Shown in pieces: positions 54,338-63,757 of a DNA stretch of 64,000 nt. Below the pieces are notes generated by a model. That model worked only from the letters and a program-made list of their open reading frames with translations, had not been told where the DNA came from and searched no databases. The stretch comes from Acidobacteriota bacterium (GTDB lineage Bacteria > Acidobacteriota > Terriglobia > Acidiferrales > UBA7541): contig QHYH01000079.1 in NCBI GenBank assembly GCA_003223215.1, positions 124,001-188,000 of the forward strand, in the 5' to 3' direction. Position numbers and translations under genes: made by a program. The stretch's first letter is position 1; the number at the start of each line of letters is the position of its first letter.

Positions 54338-54481
54338 CTCCATGCTAACTACTCGACTGTTACAGGGAAGCGAAAACACATTCCCTAGTCTTCCTCGAAC
54401 GGTTTCTAACGTATATTTTTCTTGAGACCCTTGAGCGCCGCTGTGGATGTATAACACGATACCAATCGGGCCCCAAACCAC

Positions 54482-54493
54482 TTAAACGCTTAA
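54482..54493. promoter_or_regulatory. Second LacI-like operator candidate
   Basis: TTAAACGCTTAA is a near-palindrome with the central CG typical of LacI-family sites. It is weaker than the first, and lies about 145 bases before the LacI remnant, so it might serve autoregulation. Confidence 0.35.
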
Positions 54494-54628
54494 CCTAGTT
54501 TGCCATCAGTTACACCGTTCATTGCATCTTGTCAAGCAATTTTTCCCATCTATACTTCCCCGGCAGTGGGCGTGCCTCGAACGCTGAAGACAAGCCGGAA
54601 TCGCCGGTGAGCGGCTGAGTAATCCAAC

Positions 54629-55170
54629 ATGGGCCTAACGATTCGTGATGTCGAGAAGGCAGCCGGCGTTTCCACTGCAACCGTTTCCAACGTCTTGAAC
54701 AAGACGGGCAGAGTGGGGCGGCGCACGCACCTGCTGGTGCTCTCGACGGTAAAGCGCTTTGGGGGTAGTTCCCTAATGTTCACGCGCGCCACCTCGCCTC
54801 GCGCGATAGTCGGACGCTCGGCATCATCGTGTCTGACATCGAAAACCCCTTCTTTCCTGAAGTGATTAAGAGTTTCGACGTCCGCGCCCGCCAGCTCGGG
54901 TATGACGCAGTTCTCAGCGATACGAACTATGGTCCGCACCGGACCCGCGAGGCCGCCGAGAGAATGATGGAGCACGACGTCCGTGGCGTTGCTGTGATGA
55001 CCTCCGAAATCCGCTTGAAGTTAATCCGGGAACTTGCCCGCAGAAGAATCGCCGTGACGTTTCTCGATCTCGCTCCCGTTCGGAGTTACGTGAGCAACTT
55101 GAAAATCGATTATTTCTCTGGAATCGAGCAGATCCGCAGGGGAGGGAATATCAGATTCCCGCCGAGCTAA
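54629..55170 (+). pseudogene. LacI-family regulator, frameshifted and 3'-truncated
   Basis: The first frame gives a complete LacI helix-turn-helix (LTIRDVEKAAGVSTATVSNV, LNKTGRVGRRT). After GTVKRFG the frame is lost at a GGGGG run (54761-54765). The +1-type shifted frame continues as FPNVHARHLASRDSRTLGII, VSDIENPFFPEVIKSFDVRA, RQLGYDAVLSDTNY, typical of the effector domain, up to SGIEQ. It then stops at 55168-55170 with about 150 C-terminal residues missing. Both defects make a working repressor unlikely. The first could be a sequencing error in the homopolymer; the truncation could not. It is divergent from the receptor operon that carries a LacI operator. Confidence 0.85.
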
Positions 55171-55285
55171 TTTGGGGAGATTCCTCAGGTCCTGCTCCGT
55201 CTGAATGATGCCTTGAGGTTTGGAACGACCTCACGCCGGTGCTAGCATGAAAAAAGTTCGGGTATCTTAGCTTGGACACATAGGA

Positions 55286-58200
55286 ATGGCGCGTCGCAAA
55301 GGCAACAATCAAGCTTTTTCACGTCGCACCTTCTTGCAAGGCGTGCGGTGGGCGCCCATCCTCTTTCTTCCCGCTCCTATCCGTGAGTTTCCCTTACCGT
55401 CAATACGCCCCGAGAGTTCCGGAGAGGGGATCGCCAATCTTCCTTTCGTTGATTTTCGCTTGACGCCGCACTATCCGGTGAAGTCTCCATTGGATGATGT
55501 TTTGGGCCGAGTTGCACCGGGCTCGGACGAGTACATCACGGAAAAGTACGCTTTTGAAATCATGCAGCTCCTGGGTGAATGGAGCCAAGCCCTTAAGTTC
55601 TCACCGCCGGCTCTAGCAGTTTTGGCGAAGTTCCTGGACGCATCGATTAAAGCCACTTCGCTGACATCGGTACAGGAAAAGATTGTGCGCTCGGGGAACG
55701 GCTTAGATGTCTTTCGAAGGGAGTTTTCAACCGAAGTGATGACTAACCGCGAGCGCTTTCTTCAGGACATGAAGAACTACCTGGCGCCGATGTCGCGGGT
55801 GGAGGTGGCTGAATTCGAAGTCGTCGAGATCAAGGAAAGTTCAGGATCATCGATGACCGTGCAGATTGACATTCGGTATGACTTTGTCGGAACACGAAAG
55901 GACAATGGGCGCGAGGAGCGTATCGGACATTGGAAGACCAAGTGGACACGCGGTGAATCCAGCGCATGGCGAGCCATTCTGTGGGCGGCGACCGAAGAAA
56001 CGCTGAGCCGCGCGCGCGAGCCAGTTTTCATTGACATTACTTCTCACGCTATGGGCCAAACGGAATCGTACAGAAACCAGATGCTTCACGGAGTTGATTA
56101 TTGGCGCACAGTTCTGGACGGTGCATGCGGGATCGACGTTTATGGGAACAACGGTTTGGCCACAGGGGATTTCGACGGCGACGGAATGGATGATCTATAT
56201 ATTTGCCAACCTGCGGGACTTCCCAACCGGCTCTATCGCAATCGCGGCGATGGGACGTTCGACGACGTGACAGAGAAGGCAGGAGTGGGGGTGTTGGACA
56301 GCACGGCTTGCGCTCTTTTCGCGGATTTCGAGAACAAAGGGCTCCAGGACCTTTTGGTGGTTTGCGGCAGCGGGCCGCTACTATTCTTGAACCAAGGAAA
56401 CGGAAGCTACTCACTCAAGCGCGATGCCTTCCAGTTTGTGCAGCCTCCGCAGGGGACGTTCACGCATGCCGCCATTGCGGACTACGATGGCGACGGACGG
56501 CTCGACATTTATTTTTGCCTCTACAGCTATTATGTGGGACTTGACCAATATCATTATCCCGCGCCTTATTTTGACGCGCGGAACGGCCCGCCGAACTTTC
56601 TGCTTCACAACGAAGGGAATGGCACTTTTCTGGACCGGACAGAAGCCGCAGGGCTGAACGTGGATAACGACCGCTACAGCTTTGCGTGCGCCTGGGGCGA
56701 CTACAACAATGATGGCATTCCGGACCTCTATGTGGCCAACGATTTCGGGCGAAGCAACCTTTATCGCAACAAGGGGGATGGACAGTTTACCGTCGTCTCT
56801 GCTGAAGCGGGCGTTGACGGCGTGGGGGCGGGAATGAGCGCCACTTGGTTCGATTTCAACAACGATGGGAAGCAAGACATTTACGTTGCGGATATGTGGT
56901 CCGCCGCTGGCATTCGAGTTTCAGGACAAGGGCGGTTTCATGAAAACGAACCGGAAAACATCCGTGCGCTTTACCGTCAGCACGCGCGAGGTAATTCGTT
57001 ATATTGCAATGAGGGAAATGGAAAATTTCAGAATGTAAGCAGTCAAGCCGGAGTTGGGATGGGCCGGTGGGCCTGGTGCTCAGACGCTTGGGACTTCGAC
57101 CATGATGGTTATTCGGACCTCTACATCGTGAATGGTTATATTTCAGGTCCTGAGAATTCGGTACGCAACAAGAGTGATCTTTCGAGTTTCTTCTGGCGGC
57201 AGTTGGTGGCGAAATCGCCCCAGAGCCAAACTCCGTCGTTGCGCTACGAGCAGGGATGGAACGCTATCAATGAACTGATTCGGTCGGATTACTCCTGGAG
57301 CGGGCAGGAGAGGAATGTTTTCTACGTGAACGATCACGACGGCACGTTTTCAGAAGTCTCAGGCGCAGTGGAACTGGATTTTCTTGAAGATGGCAGGGCG
57401 TTTGCACTCGCTGACTTGGACCAGGACGGGCGATTGGAAGTGGTCCTGAAAAACCGAAACGCGCCGCAGCTGCGGATCTTGCGCAACTCCATGAAGGACC
57501 TAGGTCAATCGATCGCCTTCAGGTTACGCGGGCAAAAGAGCAATCGCGATGCGATTGGAGCTGCGGTAACGGTGGAAGCCGAAGCACATCGACAGACGAA
57601 ATCTCTTCAGGCGGGTTCGGGATTTTTGTCGCAGCACAGCAAAGAGCTTTTCTTTGGCGTTGGAAAGGTCCAGGGAACTGTACGGGCCTCGATTCGTTGG
57701 CCCAGTGGTTTGACGCAGGCTTTCGAGCATTTGCCTGTTAACCATCGAATCGAAATTCAGGAAGGCTCCGATAAATTCCTGGCCAAGCCCTTTGCGGCTT
57801 CACCAGCTTCTTATGCGCGAGCGGGCGAACCTGAGAAGCCAGAACTTCTGCCTTCGTTGGTGGAAACATGGCTCATCGAGCCGCTGAGCGCGCCGGAGTT
57901 TTCCTTGCCCGACCTCGGCAGCGAAAAGCAGGATCTGCGGTCGTTCCGAGGCGGCGCGTTGCTTCTGAACTTTTGGGCAACAGCTTCGCCGCCCTGCCGT
58001 GAACAGTTGCGGCTCTTTCAGAAATACCAGTCAATTCTCGCCGCGAATGGCCTTCGAATTCTCGGCATCAACGTCGATGACGCGAACGTTGGGCAAGCGT
58101 CGCGATCACTCGCCGCCCAAGAAGCACTTAGCTTTCGCAACGAGCTTGCCACTCAGCAAGTGGCTGGCATCTACAACATCATTTACCGCTATCTGTTCGA

Positions 58201-59137
58201 CCGCCGCCGGGATCTGCCTATCCCGGCCTCTCTTTTGCTCGATAAGGACGGCATGATTGTTAAGGTTTATCAGGGGCCAGTGCATCCCGAACGGCTGATG
58301 GAAGACTTGAGATCGTTGCCAAGCACCCAAGCTGAGCGCATCGTAAAGGCGCTTCCTTTTGGTGGAGTGCTCTACCAGGGTGCGTTTCAGCGCAACGATT
58401 TCACCTACGGTGTTGCGATGTTCCAGCGCGGGTACCTGGAGCAGGCAGCGTCATCCTTCAAGCAGGTCATTGCGGCCAAGCCTGAAGACCCTGAAGCCTA
58501 CTACAATTTGGGAACGCTGTATCTCCGAAGAAACTCCCTCCAGGACGCACGGCACTACCTCGAGCAGACAGTAAAGCTGCGTCCGAACCATCCGGAAGCG
58601 TGGAACAATCTGGGAATGGTGGCCGCGCAGGAAGGCCGGACGGACGAGGCGATCCGCAACTTCAAACAGTCTTTAGTTCTCAGGCCAACCTATGCCATTG
58701 CGCTTGCAAACCTCGGAAATATTTATCGCCGGCAGGGCGACTTCGAGGAGGGGGAGAAACTTCTGAACCGCGCGCTGGAAATTACACCGGATGATCCGGA
58801 GATCAACTATAGCCTTGGAATGCTCTACGCGCAGCAAAACCAGCTCGAACAGGCCGCGCGCTATCTGGAGAAAGCAGTGAGCTTGCGGCCGGATTATCCC
58901 GACGCGTTGAATAACCTAGGCGTCCTCTTTGTTCGGGAACGGCGCAACGCGGACGCGGAAGAGAGATTCAAGACATGCATACGCGTTGCCCCGAACTTTG
59001 ACCAGGCCTATCTCAATCTGGCCCGCCTCTACGTGATTTTGGAGGAAAAGCAGAAAGCCAAAGATGTTTTGCTGGCGCTGCTCCAACAACAACCGCAGCA
59101 CAGGGTGGCTCGGCAAGAACTGGAAATGCTAAAGTGA
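55286..59137 (+). CDS. CRTAC1-TlpA-TPR fusion protein, Tat-exported
   Basis: The 1283-residue protein has a twin-arginine signal (SRRTFLQGVRWAPILFLPAP), an unassigned region to ~275, FG-GAP/VCBS-type repeats at ~285-720 (GDFDGDGMDDLYI, DYDGDGRLDIYF, DYNNDGIPDLYV), an ASPIC/UnbV domain at ~742-828 (SNRDAIGAAVTVEA, SGFLSQHSKELFFG), a TlpA/thioredoxin-like domain at ~874-1020 and TPR units at ~1049-1283. In the thioredoxin motif WCxxC reads ATASPPC (Ser901, Cys904), so only one Cys remains. The DxDxDG loops should bind calcium. The combination of four module types in one exported chain is unusual. The next gene starts within or just after its stop. Confidence 0.88.
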   Translation: MARRKGNNQAFSRRTFLQGVRWAPILFLPAPIREFPLPSIRPESSGEGIANLPFVDFRLTPHYPVKSPLDDVLGRVAPGSDEYITEKYAFEIMQLLGEWSQALKFSPPALAVLAKFLDASIKATSLTSVQEKIVRSGNGLDVFRREFSTEVMTNRERFLQDMKNYLAPMSRVEVAEFEVVEIKESSGSSMTVQIDIRYDFVGTRKDNGREERIGHWKTKWTRGESSAWRAILWAATEETLSRAREPVFIDITSHAMGQTESYRNQMLHGVDYWRTVLDGACGIDVYGNNGLATGDFDGDGMDDLYICQPAGLPNRLYRNRGDGTFDDVTEKAGVGVLDSTACALFADFENKGLQDLLVVCGSGPLLFLNQGNGSYSLKRDAFQFVQPPQGTFTHAAIADYDGDGRLDIYFCLYSYYVGLDQYHYPAPYFDARNGPPNFLLHNEGNGTFLDRTEAAGLNVDNDRYSFACAWGDYNNDGIPDLYVANDFGRSNLYRNKGDGQFTVVSAEAGVDGVGAGMSATWFDFNNDGKQDIYVADMWSAAGIRVSGQGRFHENEPENIRALYRQHARGNSLYCNEGNGKFQNVSSQAGVGMGRWAWCSDAWDFDHDGYSDLYIVNGYISGPENSVRNKSDLSSFFWRQLVAKSPQSQTPSLRYEQGWNAINELIRSDYSWSGQERNVFYVNDHDGTFSEVSGAVELDFLEDGRAFALADLDQDGRLEVVLKNRNAPQLRILRNSMKDLGQSIAFRLRGQKSNRDAIGAAVTVEAEAHRQTKSLQAGSGFLSQHSKELFFGVGKVQGTVRASIRWPSGLTQAFEHLPVNHRIEIQEGSDKFLAKPFAASPASYARAGEPEKPELLPSLVETWLIEPLSAPEFSLPDLGSEKQDLRSFRGGALLLNFWATASPPCREQLRLFQKYQSILAANGLRILGINVDDANVGQASRSLAAQEALSFRNELATQQVAGIYNIIYRYLFDRRRDLPIPASLLLDKDGMIVKVYQGPVHPERLMEDLRSLPSTQAERIVKALPFGGVLYQGAFQRNDFTYGVAMFQRGYLEQAASSFKQVIAAKPEDPEAYYNLGTLYLRRNSLQDARHYLEQTVKLRPNHPEAWNNLGMVAAQEGRTDEAIRNFKQSLVLRPTYAIALANLGNIYRRQGDFEEGEKLLNRALEITPDDPEINYSLGMLYAQQNQLEQAARYLEKAVSLRPDYPDALNNLGVLFVRERRNADAEERFKTCIRVAPNFDQAYLNLARLYVILEEKQKAKDVLLALLQQQPQHRVARQELEMLK

Positions 59138-59184
59138 TTTTGAAATCCCAACAAACACTCTGCTTGGGGAGGCATACGGGCAGC

Positions 59185-61740
59185 ATGAACCTCGGCGATA
59201 CCCTTCACCATTCATCCAGACTCGTGGTCAGCAGTACGAACTGGAGCGTAATACTGGCGCTGTCCTTGCTTCTCCTGAATTCGGCAACTGCCGTAGCACG
59301 GCAATCCGTCTCCGCCAAAAAGAGTCCTCAGCAATCTTCGAAGACCCTGCCTCAGCTTAAAGAAGCCAAGGAGTTACTAACACAAGGGTTGCTCGAACAG
59401 GCCAAAGAAAAAGCTCAAGAAGAACTCCAACGAAATCCCTCCAGCGTGGAGTGCTACAATTTATTGGGGATTATCTTCAGCGGCCAAAAAGACTACGGAA
59501 ACGCACTCAAGTCTTTCCTGCAGGCTTTAAAGCTCGATCCCAACTCGACGGGAACACGTAACAACCTCGGGAATCTCTATGTCGCCGAGCAGAAGCCCGA
59601 CCTCGCCGAAAAAGAGTTCAGGGCCGTTGTCCGCCTCGACCCCGCGAATCGCGATGGAAATTACAATTTAGGTCTTATCCTGCTGGCGAAAGACCATCCT
59701 GCCGAAGCCATCTCTCACTTTCAGCGCGTTCATCCCGCGAACCTCGAAACTCGCTTCAACCTCATTCGTGCTTTCCTGCAGGCACATAGGACTGCCGAAG
59801 GGCTAAAGGCTGCGACGCAGCTTTCCTCGCAAAATAAGGACGACCTCCAACTCCATTTCACCCTCGGCGTATTGCTGGCTTCCGAAAAGCAATACCGGCC
59901 CGCCGAACTCGAACTCGAAAGAGCCAATGCCCTAAAACCGGAAACTTTCGAAATTCTTTTCGATCTCGGACAGGCTTGTCTTCGGGGCCACGACTATACG
60001 AAGGCTGAACAGTCGCTGAACCGCGCCCTGAGATTGAAACCCGACTCACCGGAATCGCTGTATTTGCTGGCGCAGGTCTTTGTGGATCAGGGCAGGTCCG
60101 TGGATGCCCTAGATCTCCTCGCACGAGCCCACAAACTGGCGCCTGAAAACACCGACGTCATCTTTCTCCTTGCTCGCGTCAGCATGTCGCAGAATTACTT
60201 CGAAGATGCGATCCCCCTGCTGGAATCAGGCTTGAAAATCGCACCGCAACGCGCCGACCTGCACGCCGCTTTGGGCGAGAGCTATTTCATGTCTGGCAAA
60301 GCGGCGAAAGCCATCGAGGAGTTCGCGAATCTCATCCATCTGGACCCCTCCGCGCGATCCTACGCCTTCATGGGACTCTCCTACCGCCATCTGGGGCGAT
60401 TTGATGAAGCCAGAAATTATTTTCAGGAAGGCCTCAAGCAGGATCCTCGCGACGCTTCCTGCCTCTTCAACATGGGCTATATCGAGGAGCGTCAGGGGAA
60501 TCACGCGCGGGCCGAGGAACTGTTTCAGCAAGCGCTGCGATCCAACCCTGATTATTCCGAGGCCCTTCTGGAGCTTGCTAACCTACGCATCGCGGACAAG
60601 AAACTCGAAGAAGCCGCCGCGCTTCTGAGACGCTACCTCAAGGTCAGCCGGAACGCTGCTTCCGGCTACTACAAGCTCGCCATGGTCGAGCGCGGTCTCC
60701 ACCAGAGGGACGCCGCCGAGCGGGACTTGAATGTGTTTCAGACCCTCTCCAAAGACGCCTCCCCGGGCCCCTATCCGTATCAACATCTCTTCGACTACCT
60801 GGATAACCGCTCCAACCTTTCGCCTCAGGCGCGAACTCAACAGGATCTAACGGAGCTCACCGAGGAGATCAAAAAGCATCCCGACCAGCCCCAAGATCTC
60901 TATCTTCTCGCCGAAACCTATTTGAAAATGGGCAAGCCCGATGAAGCTCGCAATACTATCGCGCAACTCGACCAGCTCAGCTCCGGCGATTATCGCACGC
61001 AGACGGGAGTGGGCGTACTGCTTGCCCGTTTCCGTTTGTACGACGATGCCATCATGCATTTCCAAACGGCGTTGCGTGCCAATCCCGATTCCGACGACTT
61101 GAAATACGATTTGGCTGACGCTTACTTTCGCAAAGGCTTCTACGCCCAAGCGCTCGGAGCCGCCCAGCAAGTTTCCGCCGCGGGCCAGCGGGACGATGCC
61201 TTCCTAGCGCTGCTTGGTGACATCCAAACGCATCTCGGAGACACGGCCAGTGCCGCAGAAATTTTCCGGCAGGCCATCGTCCGCAATCCGGACAACGACC
61301 AGTATTACCTCTCGCTGGCCCTCGTCCAACTGCGCGAAAACAATGTCAGCGGCGCGGAAGGCACCTTGCGCAAAGGTCTTGTCAGAATTCCCAGCTCAGG
61401 AAAAATCCGCTGGGGTTTGGGAATTGTCTGTGCCCTGGAAGGGGAAACTCCCCAAGCCGCGGAAAACTTGGAGCGCGCTGTAGAGCTTTTGCCCGAGTGG
61501 TCCGGAAGCTATTCCACGCTAGGCGTCTTTTACTACCAAACCGGGGAAATCGAAAAAGCCAGGGAAGTGCTGAATCGTTTCAAAGCCAGCAACACAGCCG
61601 GCGACCTAGACGTGAGCCGCATCGAACAAACCCTGGCCAATGCCCCCGGGACTTCCTCCACTCTTCATGCACCAATGCCGATGCTTGCAAGACAACAATT
61701 ACTTCAAATGGCATTCTGGCTCGCTGACCACACGCTCTGA
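59185..61740 (+). CDS. Exported TPR-repeat protein (large)
   Basis: This ~851-residue protein has a signal peptide (WSVILALSLLLLNSATAVA) and nearly twenty TPR units from ~60 to ~820 (NPSSVECYNLLGIIFSGQKD, DPNSTGTRNNLGNLYVAEQK). The frame is open from GTG 59134, which overlaps the previous stop (GTGA). ATG 59185 has a GGGGAGG site and places the signal peptide better, so it is preferred. It should be a periplasmic or surface scaffold. It lies between two CRTAC1-type genes on the same strand and is probably co-transcribed with them. Confidence 0.85.
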   Translation: MNLGDTLHHSSRLVVSSTNWSVILALSLLLLNSATAVARQSVSAKKSPQQSSKTLPQLKEAKELLTQGLLEQAKEKAQEELQRNPSSVECYNLLGIIFSGQKDYGNALKSFLQALKLDPNSTGTRNNLGNLYVAEQKPDLAEKEFRAVVRLDPANRDGNYNLGLILLAKDHPAEAISHFQRVHPANLETRFNLIRAFLQAHRTAEGLKAATQLSSQNKDDLQLHFTLGVLLASEKQYRPAELELERANALKPETFEILFDLGQACLRGHDYTKAEQSLNRALRLKPDSPESLYLLAQVFVDQGRSVDALDLLARAHKLAPENTDVIFLLARVSMSQNYFEDAIPLLESGLKIAPQRADLHAALGESYFMSGKAAKAIEEFANLIHLDPSARSYAFMGLSYRHLGRFDEARNYFQEGLKQDPRDASCLFNMGYIEERQGNHARAEELFQQALRSNPDYSEALLELANLRIADKKLEEAAALLRRYLKVSRNAASGYYKLAMVERGLHQRDAAERDLNVFQTLSKDASPGPYPYQHLFDYLDNRSNLSPQARTQQDLTELTEEIKKHPDQPQDLYLLAETYLKMGKPDEARNTIAQLDQLSSGDYRTQTGVGVLLARFRLYDDAIMHFQTALRANPDSDDLKYDLADAYFRKGFYAQALGAAQQVSAAGQRDDAFLALLGDIQTHLGDTASAAEIFRQAIVRNPDNDQYYLSLALVQLRENNVSGAEGTLRKGLVRIPSSGKIRWGLGIVCALEGETPQAAENLERAVELLPEWSGSYSTLGVFYYQTGEIEKAREVLNRFKASNTAGDLDVSRIEQTLANAPGTSSTLHAPMPMLARQQLLQMAFWLADHTL

Positions 61741-61899
61741 GCAGACACGGAAACTTACGGTTGAGCACCCTTAAGCTCGGCGCTAGAATGCTCGACCGAA
61801 GAACGCCATGAATCCGAACGAGCACTCTTGGGGCGCCCTTTGCAATGGCGTCCTTTTGCCTCTGCTTCTTGACCGCAAGCGCACATCGGTAAGCCGGGG

Positions 61900-63669
61900 A
61901 TGGGAAAAAGAACATCGATCAATAACGCGCTCGGCCTGGCAAGCAACCTGAGCGCAATCGTCGTACTCTGCGCCGTGGGTGTTGCTGCCATGCACCTGAA
62001 AAGTGTCGGCGCGCAGGCGCACAAAACGCAGGACGCGCTAATCACCGTGCGGTACACCGATATTCGCCAATCCGCGGGAATCACTTTCCGCCAGGATTCC
62101 ACGGAGACCGAAGAAAAGTATTATCTCGAAACTATGGGCACCGGCGTCGGCTGGATTGACTATGACCAAGATGGCCTGATGGATCTCTACTTTGTGCAAT
62201 CGGCCGCCACTGACATTTACAAACCACCGCATCCTTTGCGCTCGGCTCTTTACCACAACAACGGTGACGGAACGTTTTCCGACGTCACGGAAAAAGCCGG
62301 CGTCGGCGGTGAAGGACACTACGGCCAGGGAGTTGCAGTCGGGGATTACGACAACGACGGCTACCCCGATCTGTACGTTACCGGCTACGGCCGCGCCATC
62401 CTTTATCATAATAACGGTGATGGAACCTTTACCGACGTCACTGCCAAGGCCGGTGTTGCGGATGAAGGCCAGTGGTCCACCAGCGCAGGATGGTTTGACT
62501 ACAACAAGGATGGTTGGCTCGATCTCGTGGTAACCAATTACATCGAGTGGACTCCGAAGACGAATCTGTGGTGTGGCGAACGTCGTCCCGGCTACCGCTC
62601 CTACTGCAATCCCGGCAACTACAAAGGCCAGAAGACCACGCTCTATCACAATAATCACGACGGCACCTTCACTGACGTAAGTGACGCTTCTGGTGTCGGC
62701 AAGCCCGAATCCAAGGGCATGGGAGTCGTACTCGCCGACTTCAACAACGATGGCTGGCCGGACATCGCCGTCGCCAACGACACCTGGCCGAATTTTCTCT
62801 TCATCAACAAGCATGATGGGACTTTTCAGGATGTTTCCATGGTTTCCGGCCTGGCAGCCAGCGAAGACGGCCGCTACGAAGCGGGTATGGGCATTGACGC
62901 TGCGGATGTGGACGGCGACGGCTGGCAAGATGTCTACGTCACGCATCTCGACTTCGAATTGAACCGCCTCTACCACAATAACGGCGACGGAACTTTCGAT
63001 GACTATACCTATCGCTCTGGGATTGGCAACAAGGCTATCCTGTTGAGCGGCGTATCCGCGAAATTTCTGGATTACGATAACGACGGCTGGCCCGACATCT
63101 TGCAACTGAACGGTGCCATGCTCGACAACGTGAATCTCTATCACGGCGAAGTGTCTTACAAAGAGCCCTTGCTCATGTTCCGCAATTTGGGAAAAGGCCA
63201 ATTCGAAAAAGTGTCGGACTCTCTGGGCCCGGACTTCATCCGCCCCATCGCCGGCCGCGGTTTGGCCACGGCAGATTTTGACAACGACGGCGACATCGAC
63301 ATCGCCGTCAACAATCGCGGCAACTTTCCCGAGCTCCTGCGCAATGATGGAGGCAACGCCAATCATTGGCTTGAAGTTCTGCTGATCGGCACAAAATCCA
63401 ACCGTGATGGCATCGGCTCTTCGCTGAAGCTGACCTCCGAAGGCGTTGCGCACGTCGAACAGTCCAAAGGCGGCATGAGCTACATGTCGGCCAGCGATCC
63501 GCGAATTCACTTTGGATTGGGCAAGCGCGCCAAAATCGAATCTCTTGAAATCACTTGGCCCGGCGGCCGCGTGGACAAACTGACGAATGTCCCTGTCGAC
63601 CGCATAATCGCCGTCAAAGAAGGCATAGGTATTGTTCCGCGCAATTTCCCCAAGGTACCCGGTAAATGA
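61900..63669 (+). CDS. CRTAC1-family protein (FG-GAP repeats + ASPIC/UnbV)
   Basis: The 589-residue protein has a hydrophobic signal/anchor at ~15-38 (LSAIVVLCAVGVAAMHL). FG-GAP/VCBS repeats span ~75-480 with many calcium-type loops (DYDQDGLMDLYF, DYDNDGYPDLYV, DFNNDGWPDIAV, DVDGDGWQDVYV, DFDNDGDIDIAV). An ASPIC/UnbV domain follows at ~497-575 (SNRDGIGSSLKL, PRIHFGLGKRAKIESLEITW). The layout and length are typical of bacterial CRTAC1 proteins, predicted calcium-dependent exported beta-propellers of unknown function. A two-Cys insert near 215 (NLWCGERRPGYRSYCNPG) could form a disulfide. Confidence 0.9.
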   Translation: MGKRTSINNALGLASNLSAIVVLCAVGVAAMHLKSVGAQAHKTQDALITVRYTDIRQSAGITFRQDSTETEEKYYLETMGTGVGWIDYDQDGLMDLYFVQSAATDIYKPPHPLRSALYHNNGDGTFSDVTEKAGVGGEGHYGQGVAVGDYDNDGYPDLYVTGYGRAILYHNNGDGTFTDVTAKAGVADEGQWSTSAGWFDYNKDGWLDLVVTNYIEWTPKTNLWCGERRPGYRSYCNPGNYKGQKTTLYHNNHDGTFTDVSDASGVGKPESKGMGVVLADFNNDGWPDIAVANDTWPNFLFINKHDGTFQDVSMVSGLAASEDGRYEAGMGIDAADVDGDGWQDVYVTHLDFELNRLYHNNGDGTFDDYTYRSGIGNKAILLSGVSAKFLDYDNDGWPDILQLNGAMLDNVNLYHGEVSYKEPLLMFRNLGKGQFEKVSDSLGPDFIRPIAGRGLATADFDNDGDIDIAVNNRGNFPELLRNDGGNANHWLEVLLIGTKSNRDGIGSSLKLTSEGVAHVEQSKGGMSYMSASDPRIHFGLGKRAKIESLEITWPGGRVDKLTNVPVDRIIAVKEGIGIVPRNFPKVPGK

Positions 63670-63757
63670 TGAGATTTTCTGAACCGTTTTTTGCAATTGA
63701 TTTGGTTAGTGTGCGCATGTCACGTCCAGCGATTCTCGCTGCCGGTGATCACTGTCT

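Larger units (their letters stand above)
54284..54628. promoter_or_regulatory. Divergent regulatory region between the Oar receptor and the LacI remnant
   Basis: This 345-base gap holds two LacI-family operator-like palindromes with a central CG: 54324-54337 and 54482-54493 (listed separately). The AT-rich stretch near 54410-54425 (TAACGTATATTTTT) could be a promoter element. No gene is seen. Confidence 0.55.

Noticed and set aside
62038-63696. Minus-strand open frame of 552 codons
   Set aside because: It lies antisense to an obvious CRTAC1 gene; the valine/isoleucine/alanine-rich translation is the complement of the DxDxDG repeats.
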